DNA from: Phenylobacterium sp. SCN 70-31
Lineage (GTDB): Bacteria; Pseudomonadota; Alphaproteobacteria; Caulobacterales; Caulobacteraceae
Reading direction: 5' to 3'
Assembly (NCBI RefSeq): GCF_001724605.1
Contig: NZ_MEEX01000004.1
Coordinates: 248,001-312,000 of the forward strand
DNA length: 64,000 bases
Shown piece after piece: positions 1-8,805 of this stretch. The notes beneath the pieces were generated by a model. The model saw only the letters and a program-made list of their open reading frames with translations. It had not been told where the DNA came from and did no database searches. A program made the position numbers and the translations under genes. How positions within the stretch are numbered: position 1 is the first letter of the stretch; each line of letters starts with the position of its first letter.

Positions 1-667
1 GATAGACCCGGCTGGGACGGTCGGGGCTGGGGTTGTTGGCCAGCAGCTCGGCGCGCTTCTTCCGCTCCTCCAGCACTTCAGGCGGTGGTCCGCCGAAGCC
101 GGTGTCCACGAGGATGGCGGCGTGCATGTGCTCGGGATGGCGCGCCGCGGCGTAGAAGACCTGCCCGCCGCCGAAGGAGTGGCCGATGTAGATGGGCTTG
201 CGCCCGCCGTCGTAGAGGCCGGTCGCCCGGCTGACCGCCTCGGCGTCGGCGGCGAAATCCTTGAAGCGGTAGGAGTCGCGCCAATCCGAATTGCCCATGC
301 CGGCCAGCGACATGGACGTGACCCGGTATTCCTTGGCCAGGTACGGCGCGAGCGGGCTCCACCATTCGGCGTGCGCGCTGTTGCCGTGGACCAGCAGCAG
401 GCCCGGCTTGCCCCGCTCGCCCCAGGACAGCGCTTCCAGCTTCGTCCCCAGCGATTCCACGAACGCACGCTCGGGTTCCTGGGCGACGGCCCATCGGAAC
501 CAGGCGGGGGTCGGCGGCTCCTCGCCGTTGAAGGGCGCCAGGGGCGCACGGACTTCCGGCGGCAGGCCGTCCGAATGGAAAGGCCGGTCGTCATAGGTTT
601 CCCCGGGGCCGGCCTTCGCCGCCGCGCCGGTCTCCGGCGCAGGGATCTTCGTCACGTCGTCTGCCAT
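1..667 (-). CDS. alpha/beta hydrolase, 3' end cut by window edge
   Basis: About 222 residues are visible from an ATG at 667; the C-terminus lies outside the window. The oxyanion segment LLLVHGNSAH falls near residues 91-99 and the nucleophile elbow GHSFGGG puts the catalytic Ser near residue 164, so this is an alpha/beta-hydrolase-fold enzyme (esterase, lipase or epoxide-hydrolase-like). The substrate cannot be told. About 60 residues precede the fold, with no signal peptide, so it is probably cytoplasmic. It lies 76 bp downstream of the acyl-CoA-dehydrogenase-like gene on the same strand, so the two may be co-transcribed. The final Asp/His part of the triad is not visible. Confidence 0.82.
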   Translation of the reverse strand, partial: MADDVTKIPAPETGAAAKAGPGETYDDRPFHSDGLPPEVRAPLAPFNGEEPPTPAWFRWAVAQEPERAFVESLGTKLEALSWGERGKPGLLLVHGNSAHAEWWSPLAPYLAKEYRVTSMSLAGMGNSDWRDSYRFKDFAADAEAVSRATGLYDGGRKPIYIGHSFGGGQVFYAAARHPEHMHAAILVDTGFGGPPPEVLEERKKRAELLANNPSPDRPSRVY

Positions 668-743
668 CGTCCAGCGGTCTAACGGCCGTTCGGGAAATGG
701 CAAGCCGTACCTCTTCTTCGGCGAAAACGCCGCGCCGCCACGG

Positions 744-1874
744 TCAGTCGATGTCCAGTCCCAGGGCGAGGCGACCGGCCAGCCGCGCCTGCGCCGGCTC
801 CTGCAGCGGGTGGTGTCGCGCCGCCTGGACGTCGCGCCAGATGCGCTCCAGGCCGGCTGCGCGATAGAAACCGGCGCCGCCGGCCGCCGCCATCGCCCGA
901 TCCACCGTCGCGACCGCCGCCCGGGCGGTCAGCGTGCGGCCGATCATGATCCGGTTCGTCGCCTGCGGCCCGGGTTCGTCCGAAGCCGCGCACGCCAGCA
1001 TGTCCGTCAGAGCAAGGCGCGCCGCCGTCAGATGGGTCTCGACCTCGCCAAGCGCCGCGACAGTGTCGTCGGACGCCTTGGCGCGCGGTCGGACCAGCTC
1101 CAACGCCCTGTCTCGCGCCGCCTCGGCCAGGCCCACATAGACACTGTAGATCAGCGGGAAAGCGATGAGGGTCACCATGTGCATCAGCGGGGCCCACTTG
1201 CCGGCCGGACGCCGGACGGTCACGGCGGCCTCGGGCACGAAGACGTCCGTGAGCTCCAGGTCCTGCGAGCCCGTGCCGCGCATCCCCAGCGTTCGCCAGG
1301 TGTCGAGGATCGCCACGCCTTCCGCCTTCATGGGGATGGCCAGGTGCAGCACCGTTGGCCCTTCGGGCGTGTCCAGCACCGCCATGGTCACGAGCAGGTC
1401 GCCCTGCTCGCAGCCGCTGGCGAAGATCTTGCGCCCACTGACACGAAAGCCGCCCGCGACAGGGACCGCCCGGCAGGAGCCGTCCAGCCAGTCCGAGCCG
1501 CCGGAGGACACCAGGGTGAGCTTCTCGGCCACGACGCGCTTCAGCAGGCCTTCGACCGCTTCGGGCGTCCGTCGCCACCGCCACGCCGGCAACGCCACGG
1601 CGTGGGTGTGCATGGCGAAGGCCAGCGCGGTCGATCCGCAGTGACGGGCCAACGTCCGCAACACCGCCGACAGCTCGGCGTGGCTGGCGCCCCCACCGCC
1701 CAGCTGGGTCGGCACGGCGGCGGAGTGGAATCCCTCGGCCTTCAGGAGTGAGAGGTTTTCGGCCACGAAGGTGTCGGCCGCATCGGCCGACGCGCCGCGG
1801 GCGGCGATCTGCGGTCCGATTTCTCCGGCGCGCCCCACCCAGTCCATCGCTTCGGCCTTCATGTTGATGGTCAT
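744..1874 (-). CDS. acyl-CoA dehydrogenase-like flavoprotein
   Basis: 376 residues, the usual length for acyl-CoA dehydrogenase folds: an N-terminal helical domain, a middle beta domain (LVSSGGSDWLDG... around residue 140, then GFRVSGRKIFASGCE), and a C-terminal helical bundle. The C-terminus carries RIWRDVQAARHHP (about residues 344-356). This resembles the R-D...HP ending of flavin-dependent monooxygenase relatives (DszC, SfnB, HsaA type) rather than the ending of a true beta-oxidation dehydrogenase. The gene is divergent from an HxlR regulator 111 bp away, a common arrangement for a regulator and its target. The flavin fold is secure; dehydrogenase versus monooxygenase activity is open. 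Confidence 0.85.
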   Translation of the reverse strand: MTINMKAEAMDWVGRAGEIGPQIAARGASADAADTFVAENLSLLKAEGFHSAAVPTQLGGGGASHAELSAVLRTLARHCGSTALAFAMHTHAVALPAWRWRRTPEAVEGLLKRVVAEKLTLVSSGGSDWLDGSCRAVPVAGGFRVSGRKIFASGCEQGDLLVTMAVLDTPEGPTVLHLAIPMKAEGVAILDTWRTLGMRGTGSQDLELTDVFVPEAAVTVRRPAGKWAPLMHMVTLIAFPLIYSVYVGLAEAARDRALELVRPRAKASDDTVAALGEVETHLTAARLALTDMLACAASDEPGPQATNRIMIGRTLTARAAVATVDRAMAAAGGAGFYRAAGLERIWRDVQAARHHPLQEPAQARLAGRLALGLDID

Positions 1875-1985
1875 CGGACATCCTCCGCAAATTCGAGGAC
1901 GGCCTCATGGGCCACGATGCCACCTCGCCTCCAGTTCGAAGAATGAACTTGTCGAACAGCGGTCTGGCGCGCTCATCATGCCGCC

Positions 1986-2687
1986 ATGAAGGGCTATGGA
2001 CAGTTCTGCCCCGTCGCGAAGACGGCCGAAATCTTCGCCCAACGGTGGACGCCTCTGGTCGTCCGCGAACTCTGCTTCGGACCGCGCCGGTTCACCGAGA
2101 TTCATATGGGCGTGCCGCTGATGTCGCGCGCTCTGCTGGTTCAGCGGCTGGCCGAGCTGGAGGCCGCGGGCGTCGTCGCCACCCAGCCGCTCGCCCAGGG
2201 CAAGCTCTACAGCCTCACGCCGGCTGGACGGCAGATGAGCGAGCTCATCGCCCTGATGTCGGACTGGGGCCAGCGCCACGGCCAGGGCCGGATCGCGCAC
2301 GAGGACCTGGATCCCACCCTCCTGATGTGGGGCATGAAGCGCCAGATCGACCCGCGGGAACTGCCTCCCCGCGACGTGGTGCTGCGCTTCGAGTTTCGCG
2401 GGCTGCCTCGCGTCCATGCGGCGCGTCGCTACTGGTGGATGATCCTGCGCGCCGACGACGTGGAAGTTTGCCTCAAGGATCCCGGCCGCGAGGTCGATGT
2501 GGTGGTGAACGCCGATCTCGAGGCCTTTGTTCGGGTCTGGATGGGTCACCGGGGACTTGCGGACGCCCTGGCCGCCGGCGACATCGGCTTTTCGGGCGAA
2601 CGGATGCGCGTCGTCGAACTGAAGCGGGCGCTGCGCATGGAGGACCGGGCCGCCCTCAAGACCCTGGCGTTCCGCCCGGCGGCCTGA
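1986..2687 (+). CDS. HxlR-family winged-helix transcriptional regulator
   Basis: 233 residues. The first ~105 form the HxlR winged helix: CPVAKTAEIFAQRWTPLVVRELCFGPRRFTEI, with the family's conserved N-terminal Cys, then the wing VVATQPLAQGKLYSLTPAGR. A ~120-residue C-terminal extension follows, containing a beta-rich segment (VEVCLKDPGREVDVVVNADLEAF) that looks like an SCP2-type ligand pocket. This extended architecture is seen in some HxlR proteins. It is divergent from the flavoprotein at 744-1874, whose promoter it probably controls from the shared 111-bp gap. It converges on the acylase gene with only 12 bp between stops. Confidence 0.9.
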   Translation: MKGYGQFCPVAKTAEIFAQRWTPLVVRELCFGPRRFTEIHMGVPLMSRALLVQRLAELEAAGVVATQPLAQGKLYSLTPAGRQMSELIALMSDWGQRHGQGRIAHEDLDPTLLMWGMKRQIDPRELPPRDVVLRFEFRGLPRVHAARRYWWMILRADDVEVCLKDPGREVDVVVNADLEAFVRVWMGHRGLADALAAGDIGFSGERMRVVELKRALRMEDRAALKTLAFRPAA

Positions 2688-2699
2688 AGTCGACCGGGT

Positions 2700-4766
2700 T
2701 CACTCCCCCGGCCGGTAGTCGCGTCGGATGTGGCCGGCGAGGTCCGCCTCGGTGAATTTCACCGGCTTGGTCTTCATGGCGGCGAAGACCGGCGTCTGGT
2801 CGGCGTAGTGGGGCGAGGTCTCGTCCAGGGTGGCCGTGCCGAACTGGTGGACGCTGCGCGACGAAAGCGTTCCGTCGCGGTCCCAGGTCACGAACATCAC
2901 CAAGGTGTCGCCGGCCACCGCGCGCAGCCGCCCGTCCGGGTCGGGGCGCCCGTAGATGGCGCGGAAGATGTCGGGGCCGCCGTCCACCGCCACGTCGACC
3001 TTGCCGCGGCGGATGCGGTTCACCTCGCCCCACGTCGGGTCGATACGGCCGAACTTCGCCTTCAGCTCGGCCATCACCGCCTTGAGGACCTCCAGGGGCG
3101 GCTGGCCCGGCGACTGCTGGAGGCGCAGCACCGTCAGCACGCCCAGCGCCGCCGCGCGGCTATCGACGTTCGTGCGCCGGTCCCACCCTCGGAACAATGC
3201 CTGGGCGGCGGCCAGTTCGGCGTCGTCGCCCGCCGGAATCGCGAGCAGCAGCGCCAAGCCCTTCGCCAGGTCGGATTTCTCGCTGTAGGCCAGATCGTAC
3301 TTGTAGGCGTCGAACTCGGCCTCGGTGATCGACGTATCCGCCCCATAGGTCTCCAGCGCCCGCCAGGCGCGGTTGGTCATGTTGGTCTGCAGGCCCAGGG
3401 TCGCTGGGAAGGCCTCGGGCTTCAGGTCGTCGGCCGGGTCGGTGGCGTGGAAGGGAGTGTTGTTGGCGTTGAAGGTCCAGCCCGATTGCGGATTCCAGAC
3501 CTGCGGGATCTTCGAGAAGGGAAGCTGCGCGGTCCAGATCAGGTCTGAGCGGTCGCCGGGCACGGTTCCCGACCAGTCGATCCCCGCCTTGCGCACGGGA
3601 TAGCGGGCGTTGTGGACATAGCCCACGTTGCCCTTCGCGTCGGCGTAGACGTAGTTGATCGAGGGCAGCACGCCCATCGCCATCGCCGCCTTCCATTCCG
3701 CCAGGTTCCGCGCCTTGTTCATGGCGAAGTACTGGGCGTTCTGGCGCACCTCGCCCAGGCCGGAGAAGCGGATGGCGAAGACGCCGCGGTCCGAGCGCAC
3801 CACCGGCCCATGCGCCGAACGGCTCACCTCGCGGCGCACCGTCTCGAACGTCCCGTCGGGGCGCTTCACCCGGATCTCGACCCAGCGGCTTTCGAGGCGC
3901 CGCCATCGTCCGTCCAGCCGGTACTGGTCCCGGTCGGCGGGATTCACGGTCAGTTGGTAGACGTCGGTCAGGTCGGGGTTGTTGACCGTGGAGGCCCAGC
4001 CCAGGTGGGCGTTGTGGCCGTGCAGCATGAACGGTGAGCCGGGGAAGAATCCGCCGGCCACGTGCCAGCCCTCGTTGCTCTCCAGCACCGCTTCGTACCA
4101 GGCCAGCGGGCCGGTGAAGGGCTGGTGCGAATTGACCAGCAGGCGCGTGGCTCCGTCGGCCGAGCGCGAGGGCGCCACCGCGACCCCGTTCGAGCCGATC
4201 TCGATCGGTAGGTCCAGGGACGCCGTCTTCGCCGCGTCCGGCCTGGACTCGGTTCGGGGGCTGGGCCGCATGGTCTGACGGAAGACAGCGTCGGCGCCGT
4301 AGAATGTCGGCCCGCGATAGGTCGTGCCGGCGACGAGGTCCCGCCCCGTGACCGGCAGCAGGCCCGGCGCGACCTTGTCGGGATGGCGCGCGGCGTAGTC
4401 GTTGAGGCCCGCGGCGTAGGCCTCCATCACCCGCCGGAGCGACGCCGGAAGACCGGCGTAGCCCTTGTTGACCGCCCCCCATACGTCCTGGAGGTGGACG
4501 AGATAGTCGCTCTCCAGGCCTTCGGAGCCCTTGAGTTCGGCCAGGCGACCCCGCGCGGTGAAGACCGCCTCCTGCATCGTCGCGAAGTCGTCCTCGGAAT
4601 GGGCCCAGGCCAGGCCATAGGCGACGTCGGCGTCGGTCTCGCCCTTGATATGCGGCACGCCCCATTCGTCGCGCCGGATGCGAACGTCCCAGTCCGCCGG
4701 GGCCGCGTGCGCCGCCACGCCGTCCAGCCCGATCCAGATCGCCAGTGCGACCGCCGCCCCTCGCAT
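2700..4766 (-). CDS. secreted penicillin-amidase-family (S45) acylase
   Basis: 688 residues from an ATG at 4766. A signal peptide is clear (hydrophobic residues 4-19, AHA-like cleavage near residue 21), placing the enzyme in the periplasm. The S45 Ntn-hydrolase precursor layout is visible: alpha chain, a spacer, then the Ser at about residue 192 in IEIGSNGVAVAP, which becomes the nucleophilic N-terminus of the beta chain after self-cleavage; HGHNAHLGWASTVN follows in the beta chain. Closest in style to aculeacin A acylase and PvdQ/QuiP-type acyl-homoserine lactone acylases, so amide-linked acyl chains are the likely substrates; which ones is unknown. The frame is open further upstream to about 4988, but the signal peptide fixes this start. 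Confidence 0.88.
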   Translation of the reverse strand: MRGAAVALAIWIGLDGVAAHAAPADWDVRIRRDEWGVPHIKGETDADVAYGLAWAHSEDDFATMQEAVFTARGRLAELKGSEGLESDYLVHLQDVWGAVNKGYAGLPASLRRVMEAYAAGLNDYAARHPDKVAPGLLPVTGRDLVAGTTYRGPTFYGADAVFRQTMRPSPRTESRPDAAKTASLDLPIEIGSNGVAVAPSRSADGATRLLVNSHQPFTGPLAWYEAVLESNEGWHVAGGFFPGSPFMLHGHNAHLGWASTVNNPDLTDVYQLTVNPADRDQYRLDGRWRRLESRWVEIRVKRPDGTFETVRREVSRSAHGPVVRSDRGVFAIRFSGLGEVRQNAQYFAMNKARNLAEWKAAMAMGVLPSINYVYADAKGNVGYVHNARYPVRKAGIDWSGTVPGDRSDLIWTAQLPFSKIPQVWNPQSGWTFNANNTPFHATDPADDLKPEAFPATLGLQTNMTNRAWRALETYGADTSITEAEFDAYKYDLAYSEKSDLAKGLALLLAIPAGDDAELAAAQALFRGWDRRTNVDSRAAALGVLTVLRLQQSPGQPPLEVLKAVMAELKAKFGRIDPTWGEVNRIRRGKVDVAVDGGPDIFRAIYGRPDPDGRLRAVAGDTLVMFVTWDRDGTLSSRSVHQFGTATLDETSPHYADQTPVFAAMKTKPVKFTEADLAGHIRRDYRPGE

Positions 4767-4864
4767 GGTCCGCCTCCCCCCTGTCGTCGCCGTCACTCTC
4801 GCGAACCCGGCGCTCGGAGGCAATCGGCCGTGGCCAGGGCGGCGGCGCGGATTATGGTGGCGCG

Positions 4865-5956
4865 ATGGACGAGCGGTATCTCGACGACATGGTGGCGATC
4901 CTGCCGCCCCTGCTCCAGGCGCTGGACCGCCTGGGCTTCCTGGCCCGTCACTTCGATCCCGCGCACTACGGCGAACTCCTGGCCGCATTGGGCGAACCCG
5001 AGGCGCCGCTGGCCGCCGTCCGACCGAGGCTGGACGCCTGGCCCGAGGCCCTGGCCGACGTCCGCGCCGCCCTCGCGACGGCGACCGACGCGGCGCTGTC
5101 GGCCTACGCCGGCCTGCGCGCCGCGCCCGACAGCCAGGACGGGATGACCGCCGTCTTCCGGGCGCTGCGGGAACAGCCGCGCGCGCTGGAGGCGTTGTAT
5201 CCGCTGGCGCGCGCCCTGCCGCCGGTCAGCCGCTTCTTCCTGGACCCCGCCCGGCGCGACGACGCCGGACTGTCGGCCGCGCTCATGGCGGCTCCGCCCA
5301 GGCCCGATACCGGGGTCCTGCATGGCGGCGGCGAGCCCGGCGCGCGGGGCGGCTGGTCGGCCTATGTCCCCGAGACCTGGTCGCCCGACCGCGCCTGGCC
5401 GGTGGTCTTCGCCCTGCACGGCGGGAGCGGAAACGGCCGGGACTTCCTCTGGAGCTGGCTGCGCGAGGCGCGGACCTGGGGCGCGATCCTGGTGGCGCCC
5501 ACCGCCGTCGGCCGAACCTGGGCGTTGCAGGGCGACGACGCCGACACGCCGAACCTCGCAGCCATCCTGGATGTCGTGCGGACCCGATGGACCGTCGACC
5601 CTGCCCGGATACTTTTGTCGGGCATGAGCGATGGGGGAACCTTCAGCTATGTCAGCGGGCTGGAGCCCGCTTCGCCCTTCACCCATCTCGCGCCGGCCGC
5701 CGCGGCGTTCCACCCGATGATGGCCGCCTTCGCCGACCGGGAGCGGATCGAAGGGCTGCCCATCCACATCGTCCACGGCGCCCGAGACTGGATGTTCCCG
5801 TTGGAGATGGCGCGCGAGGCCGCCGACGTCCTGGCGCGCGCCGGCGCCGATGTGGCCTATCGCGAACTCGACGACCTCAGCCACGCGTTCCCGCGCGAGC
5901 TGAACGGCGAGATCCTGGCCTGGATGACGCGCACCGCAGCCGGACGCGAGGGGTAG
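4865..5956 (+). CDS. phospholipase/carboxylesterase-type alpha/beta hydrolase
   Basis: 363 residues from an ATG at 4865. The N-terminal ~145 residues are an alanine-rich helical domain. Residues ~150-360 form an alpha/beta hydrolase: VVFALHGGSGNGRDF (oxyanion loop), GMSDGGTF with nucleophile Ser near residue 255, HIVHGARDWMFP carrying the acid, and LDDLSHAFP carrying the His. This order matches the carboxylesterase/PHB-depolymerase-like group (LpqC/YpfH style). No signal peptide is seen. It starts 98 bp from the divergent acylase gene. Substrate unknown. Confidence 0.85.
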   Translation: MDERYLDDMVAILPPLLQALDRLGFLARHFDPAHYGELLAALGEPEAPLAAVRPRLDAWPEALADVRAALATATDAALSAYAGLRAAPDSQDGMTAVFRALREQPRALEALYPLARALPPVSRFFLDPARRDDAGLSAALMAAPPRPDTGVLHGGGEPGARGGWSAYVPETWSPDRAWPVVFALHGGSGNGRDFLWSWLREARTWGAILVAPTAVGRTWALQGDDADTPNLAAILDVVRTRWTVDPARILLSGMSDGGTFSYVSGLEPASPFTHLAPAAAAFHPMMAAFADRERIEGLPIHIVHGARDWMFPLEMAREAADVLARAGADVAYRELDDLSHAFPRELNGEILAWMTRTAAGREG

Positions 5957-6029
5957 ACACCGGTTCGCGCGCCGCGGACGGGCCGGCGCGTTCGCGGCAT
6001 CAACAGTCGGTCAACCTGGGCGAGGCAAG

Positions 6030-7778
6030 GTGATCGCTGGCGGACCGGCCGGCGGTTCCCCAAGACCAAGGAAGACGGCGTCCGTGAGCGCCCCGACTTC
6101 AACCTCCTCAGCACCCCCCACTTCGACAACGCCCGTGAGCGCTTCGGCCAAGGCTCGCCCCGCCCCCGCCGGACCCACGATGGGTCAGCTCGTGGGCTTC
6201 GTCTTCGCCAGCGCCGACATGGTCCTGGAGATCGGCCCCGGCGGGCGCGTCGGCTTTGCGACGGGCGCCGTGCAGCGTCTGCTGGGCCGCACCGCCGAGG
6301 CGCTGGCGGGCCACCTCTGGCAGGAACTACTGGCGGACGGCGATGTGGATCTGGTGGACGCCGCCCTGGCGGACCTTCGGCCGGGCGAGCGGCGCGGCCC
6401 GTTCACGGTCACCCTGGTCGGCGCCGGCGCCGGTGCCGGCGGCGGTCAGGCGGTGAACCTCTCGCTGTTCCAGATGCCCCAGCGGCCGGGCTGCACCGCG
6501 GCGGCGCTCAGCCTCTGCGCTCCGGCGGTGAACGGGCTTGCGGTCGACGAGACCGGGCTGGCCAATCGCGAAGATTTCGAATCCGCCGCCGCGGTCATGC
6601 TGCGCGAGGCCGAGCGCAGCGGCGCATCCCTCCGGGTCGACCTTCTGGAGTTCGGCGGTCTGGCCGAGGCGCTCGAGGCGATGACCGCGCCGGACGCCGA
6701 GGCGGCGCGGCGCAAGCTGGCCGGGACCCTGCGGGCCGCGTCGTACGGCGGCTTGCCGGCGGCGGCCCTGGGCGACGAGCGTTTCGCGGTTCTGCGCGAC
6801 GCCCAGCGAGACGATGCGGCGCTGCTGGAACGGGTGCGCGCCTATGCCGGACCCCTGGTGCAGGTCTCGTCCGGCGAGCTGACGCTGGACGTCCATGCGC
6901 CCGGTGAGAGCTTGCGGGCGATCCGCTACGCCCTGGACCGCTGCATCGACGAAGGGCCGCAGGCGGCCGCCCGCAGTTTCGAGGCGGCGTTGCGCCAGAC
7001 GGTCACGGAATCCGAACGGTTCAAGGAGATGCTGCGCGCCGGCCGCTTCGAGCTGGTCTACCAACCGGTCGTCGCCCTGACCTCGCGCGAGGTGCGCCAC
7101 TACGAGGCCCTGACCCGGTTCGAGGGCGGCGGAGGCCCGGCGGCCACTATCCAGCTCGCCGAAGAGCTGGGCCTGGTGCTGGAGTTCGACATGACCGTGG
7201 TCCGCACGGTGGCGGCCGTGCTGGCCGAAGTCCGGGCCGATATCCGCGTGGCGGCCAACATCAGCGCCTATTCGCTCCAGTCTCCCGGCTTCGTTGAAGA
7301 TCTGCTGGCCGTCACCGAGGCCACGCCCAGCGTGCGGCCGAGGCTCCACCTGGAGCTGACGGAAAGCCACAAGATCGCCGACCTCGCCCGCGCCAACACC
7401 CTGATCCAGAAGCTGCGGCGCGGGGGCCATCTGGTCTGTCTCGACGACTTCGGCGCTGGCGCGGCGTCCATGGACTACCTGCGCGAGATCGAGGTCGATG
7501 TGGTGAAGTTCGATGGCCGGTTCGTCCAGTCGCTGGCCGCTCGACCCCGCGACGCCGTCATCCTCAACCGGATGGCGTCGCTGTGCCGGGAACTGGGCAT
7601 GACGACCGTGGCCGAAATGGTCGAGACCGAGGACGCCGCGCGACGGCTCTGCGACCTGGGCGTGGATTACGGCCAGGGCTGGCTGTTCGGTAAGCCTGTG
7701 GCGCGCCTGCCGGGCCTGGAGCGTCCGCTGGGTCCCGTCGCGGTGCGTCGCAAGGGCGCCGTCGAATCCTGGCGCTAA
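6030..7778 (+). CDS. PAS-EAL cyclic-di-GMP phosphodiesterase
   Basis: 582 residues if the GTG at 6030 is used; the first ~50 residues are Ala/Pro/Ser-rich, and an ATG at 6180 (MGQLVGF) would start right at the PAS-like segment. A degenerate middle segment (~180-320) sits where a GGDEF domain often lies but has no GGDEF signature. The EAL domain spans ~330-565 with the catalytic set intact: YEALTRF near 358, AANISAYS, LELTESH, LDDFGAG near 471, VVKFDG, VAEMVE and GQGWLFGKP. It should hydrolyse c-di-GMP to pGpG. No membrane segments, so cytoplasmic. The true start is uncertain. Confidence 0.87.
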   Translation: MIAGGPAGGSPRPRKTASVSAPTSTSSAPPTSTTPVSASAKARPAPAGPTMGQLVGFVFASADMVLEIGPGGRVGFATGAVQRLLGRTAEALAGHLWQELLADGDVDLVDAALADLRPGERRGPFTVTLVGAGAGAGGGQAVNLSLFQMPQRPGCTAAALSLCAPAVNGLAVDETGLANREDFESAAAVMLREAERSGASLRVDLLEFGGLAEALEAMTAPDAEAARRKLAGTLRAASYGGLPAAALGDERFAVLRDAQRDDAALLERVRAYAGPLVQVSSGELTLDVHAPGESLRAIRYALDRCIDEGPQAAARSFEAALRQTVTESERFKEMLRAGRFELVYQPVVALTSREVRHYEALTRFEGGGGPAATIQLAEELGLVLEFDMTVVRTVAAVLAEVRADIRVAANISAYSLQSPGFVEDLLAVTEATPSVRPRLHLELTESHKIADLARANTLIQKLRRGGHLVCLDDFGAGAASMDYLREIEVDVVKFDGRFVQSLAARPRDAVILNRMASLCRELGMTTVAEMVETEDAARRLCDLGVDYGQGWLFGKPVARLPGLERPLGPVAVRRKGAVESWR

Positions 7779-7953
7779 CCGGCCGGCGCGGCTTCCGTCG
7801 GCCCGCGCGGGTTCGCCTCCTGGGCGCGCAGGTTTGCCGCAGGCCCGGATTTTGCCTAGAACGCCCGGCAGCCTGCCGTCCGGTCCCGCAGAGGGAACGG
7901 CGGCGGGGTTTTCGTGGGAGCGCGACGCCTTGGCCGAACGCCGGAAAAAGCCG

Positions 7954-8805
7954 ATGCAACGCCGGTTGGCCGAGACCGGAATCGTCGCGGCCGCGGGCCT
8001 CAGCGCCGTGGCGGTCGCGCACGCGTCACTGCTGCCCCTGCCGGTCGCGAAACCGGAACCCGTCGTCCTCACCAATGCGCCCGTCACGGCCGTCGCCGAG
8101 GCGGAGGACGACATCCTCATCGCCTTCCGCGAACCCGTTCCCGGCCATGCGGTGGTGTCGCCCTTCGGCCTGCGCCAGCTTCCCTGGGAAGGTTCGGGCC
8201 GCTTGCACGAGGGCGTGGACATCTCGGCCGACGCCGGCGTGCCCGTGATCGCGGCCGCCGAGGGCGTCGTGGTCGAGGCGGGTGAGAAGGGCGGTTACGG
8301 CCGCTATGTCGCCGTGCGCCACGCCGAGGGTCTGACGACCTTCTATGCCCATCTCGGCGCCATCGGGGCGGGCGTGAAGCCGGGTCTGGCGGTCGCCGCC
8401 GGCCAGCCGATCGGCCGCATCGGTTCGACCGGCGTGTCCACCGGCCCGCACCTGCATTTCGAGATCCGCGACGCCCAGGACCGGCCGCTGAACCCCGCCA
8501 TGTTCCTGGGCAAGGCCTTCGCCGAAGCCGGCGACCTGCCGCTGGACAAGGCCAAGCGCTATTCGGGCCGCGTCCGCATGGCTCAGGTGTCCTCCATCCC
8601 GGAGAGCAAGCGCCACCTGATGGAGCAGCGCGAGGCGGGGACGATCATCGTGCGTCGCAAAACCACCGACGCCCAGGACCTAGCCGCCGCCGAGCGCAAT
8701 CTCGAAGGTCAGGTGCGCGACGCCGCCAAGGGCGAAAAGATCGACGGCCTGCGGTCGCTCTCCATCGGCGCAGACGGCCGGCCGCGGGCGCAACTGGCCC
8801 TCTAG
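7954..8805 (+). CDS. M23-family murein endopeptidase
   Basis: 283 residues from the ATG at 7954. An N-terminal hydrophobic segment (IVAAAGLSAVAVAHA) is a signal peptide or anchor, so the protein is periplasmic. The LytM/M23 zinc site is complete: HEGVD gives His85 and Asp89, and HLHFE gives His166 and His168. This is the active-site set of a D,D-endopeptidase that cuts peptidoglycan cross-links. The C-terminal ~80 residues are charged and of unknown role. A TTG at 7930, ten bases after a GGGAG sequence, could start a form eight residues longer. The next gene begins at the base after its stop. Confidence 0.88.
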   Translation: MQRRLAETGIVAAAGLSAVAVAHASLLPLPVAKPEPVVLTNAPVTAVAEAEDDILIAFREPVPGHAVVSPFGLRQLPWEGSGRLHEGVDISADAGVPVIAAAEGVVVEAGEKGGYGRYVAVRHAEGLTTFYAHLGAIGAGVKPGLAVAAGQPIGRIGSTGVSTGPHLHFEIRDAQDRPLNPAMFLGKAFAEAGDLPLDKAKRYSGRVRMAQVSSIPESKRHLMEQREAGTIIVRRKTTDAQDLAAAERNLEGQVRDAAKGEKIDGLRSLSIGADGRPRAQLAL

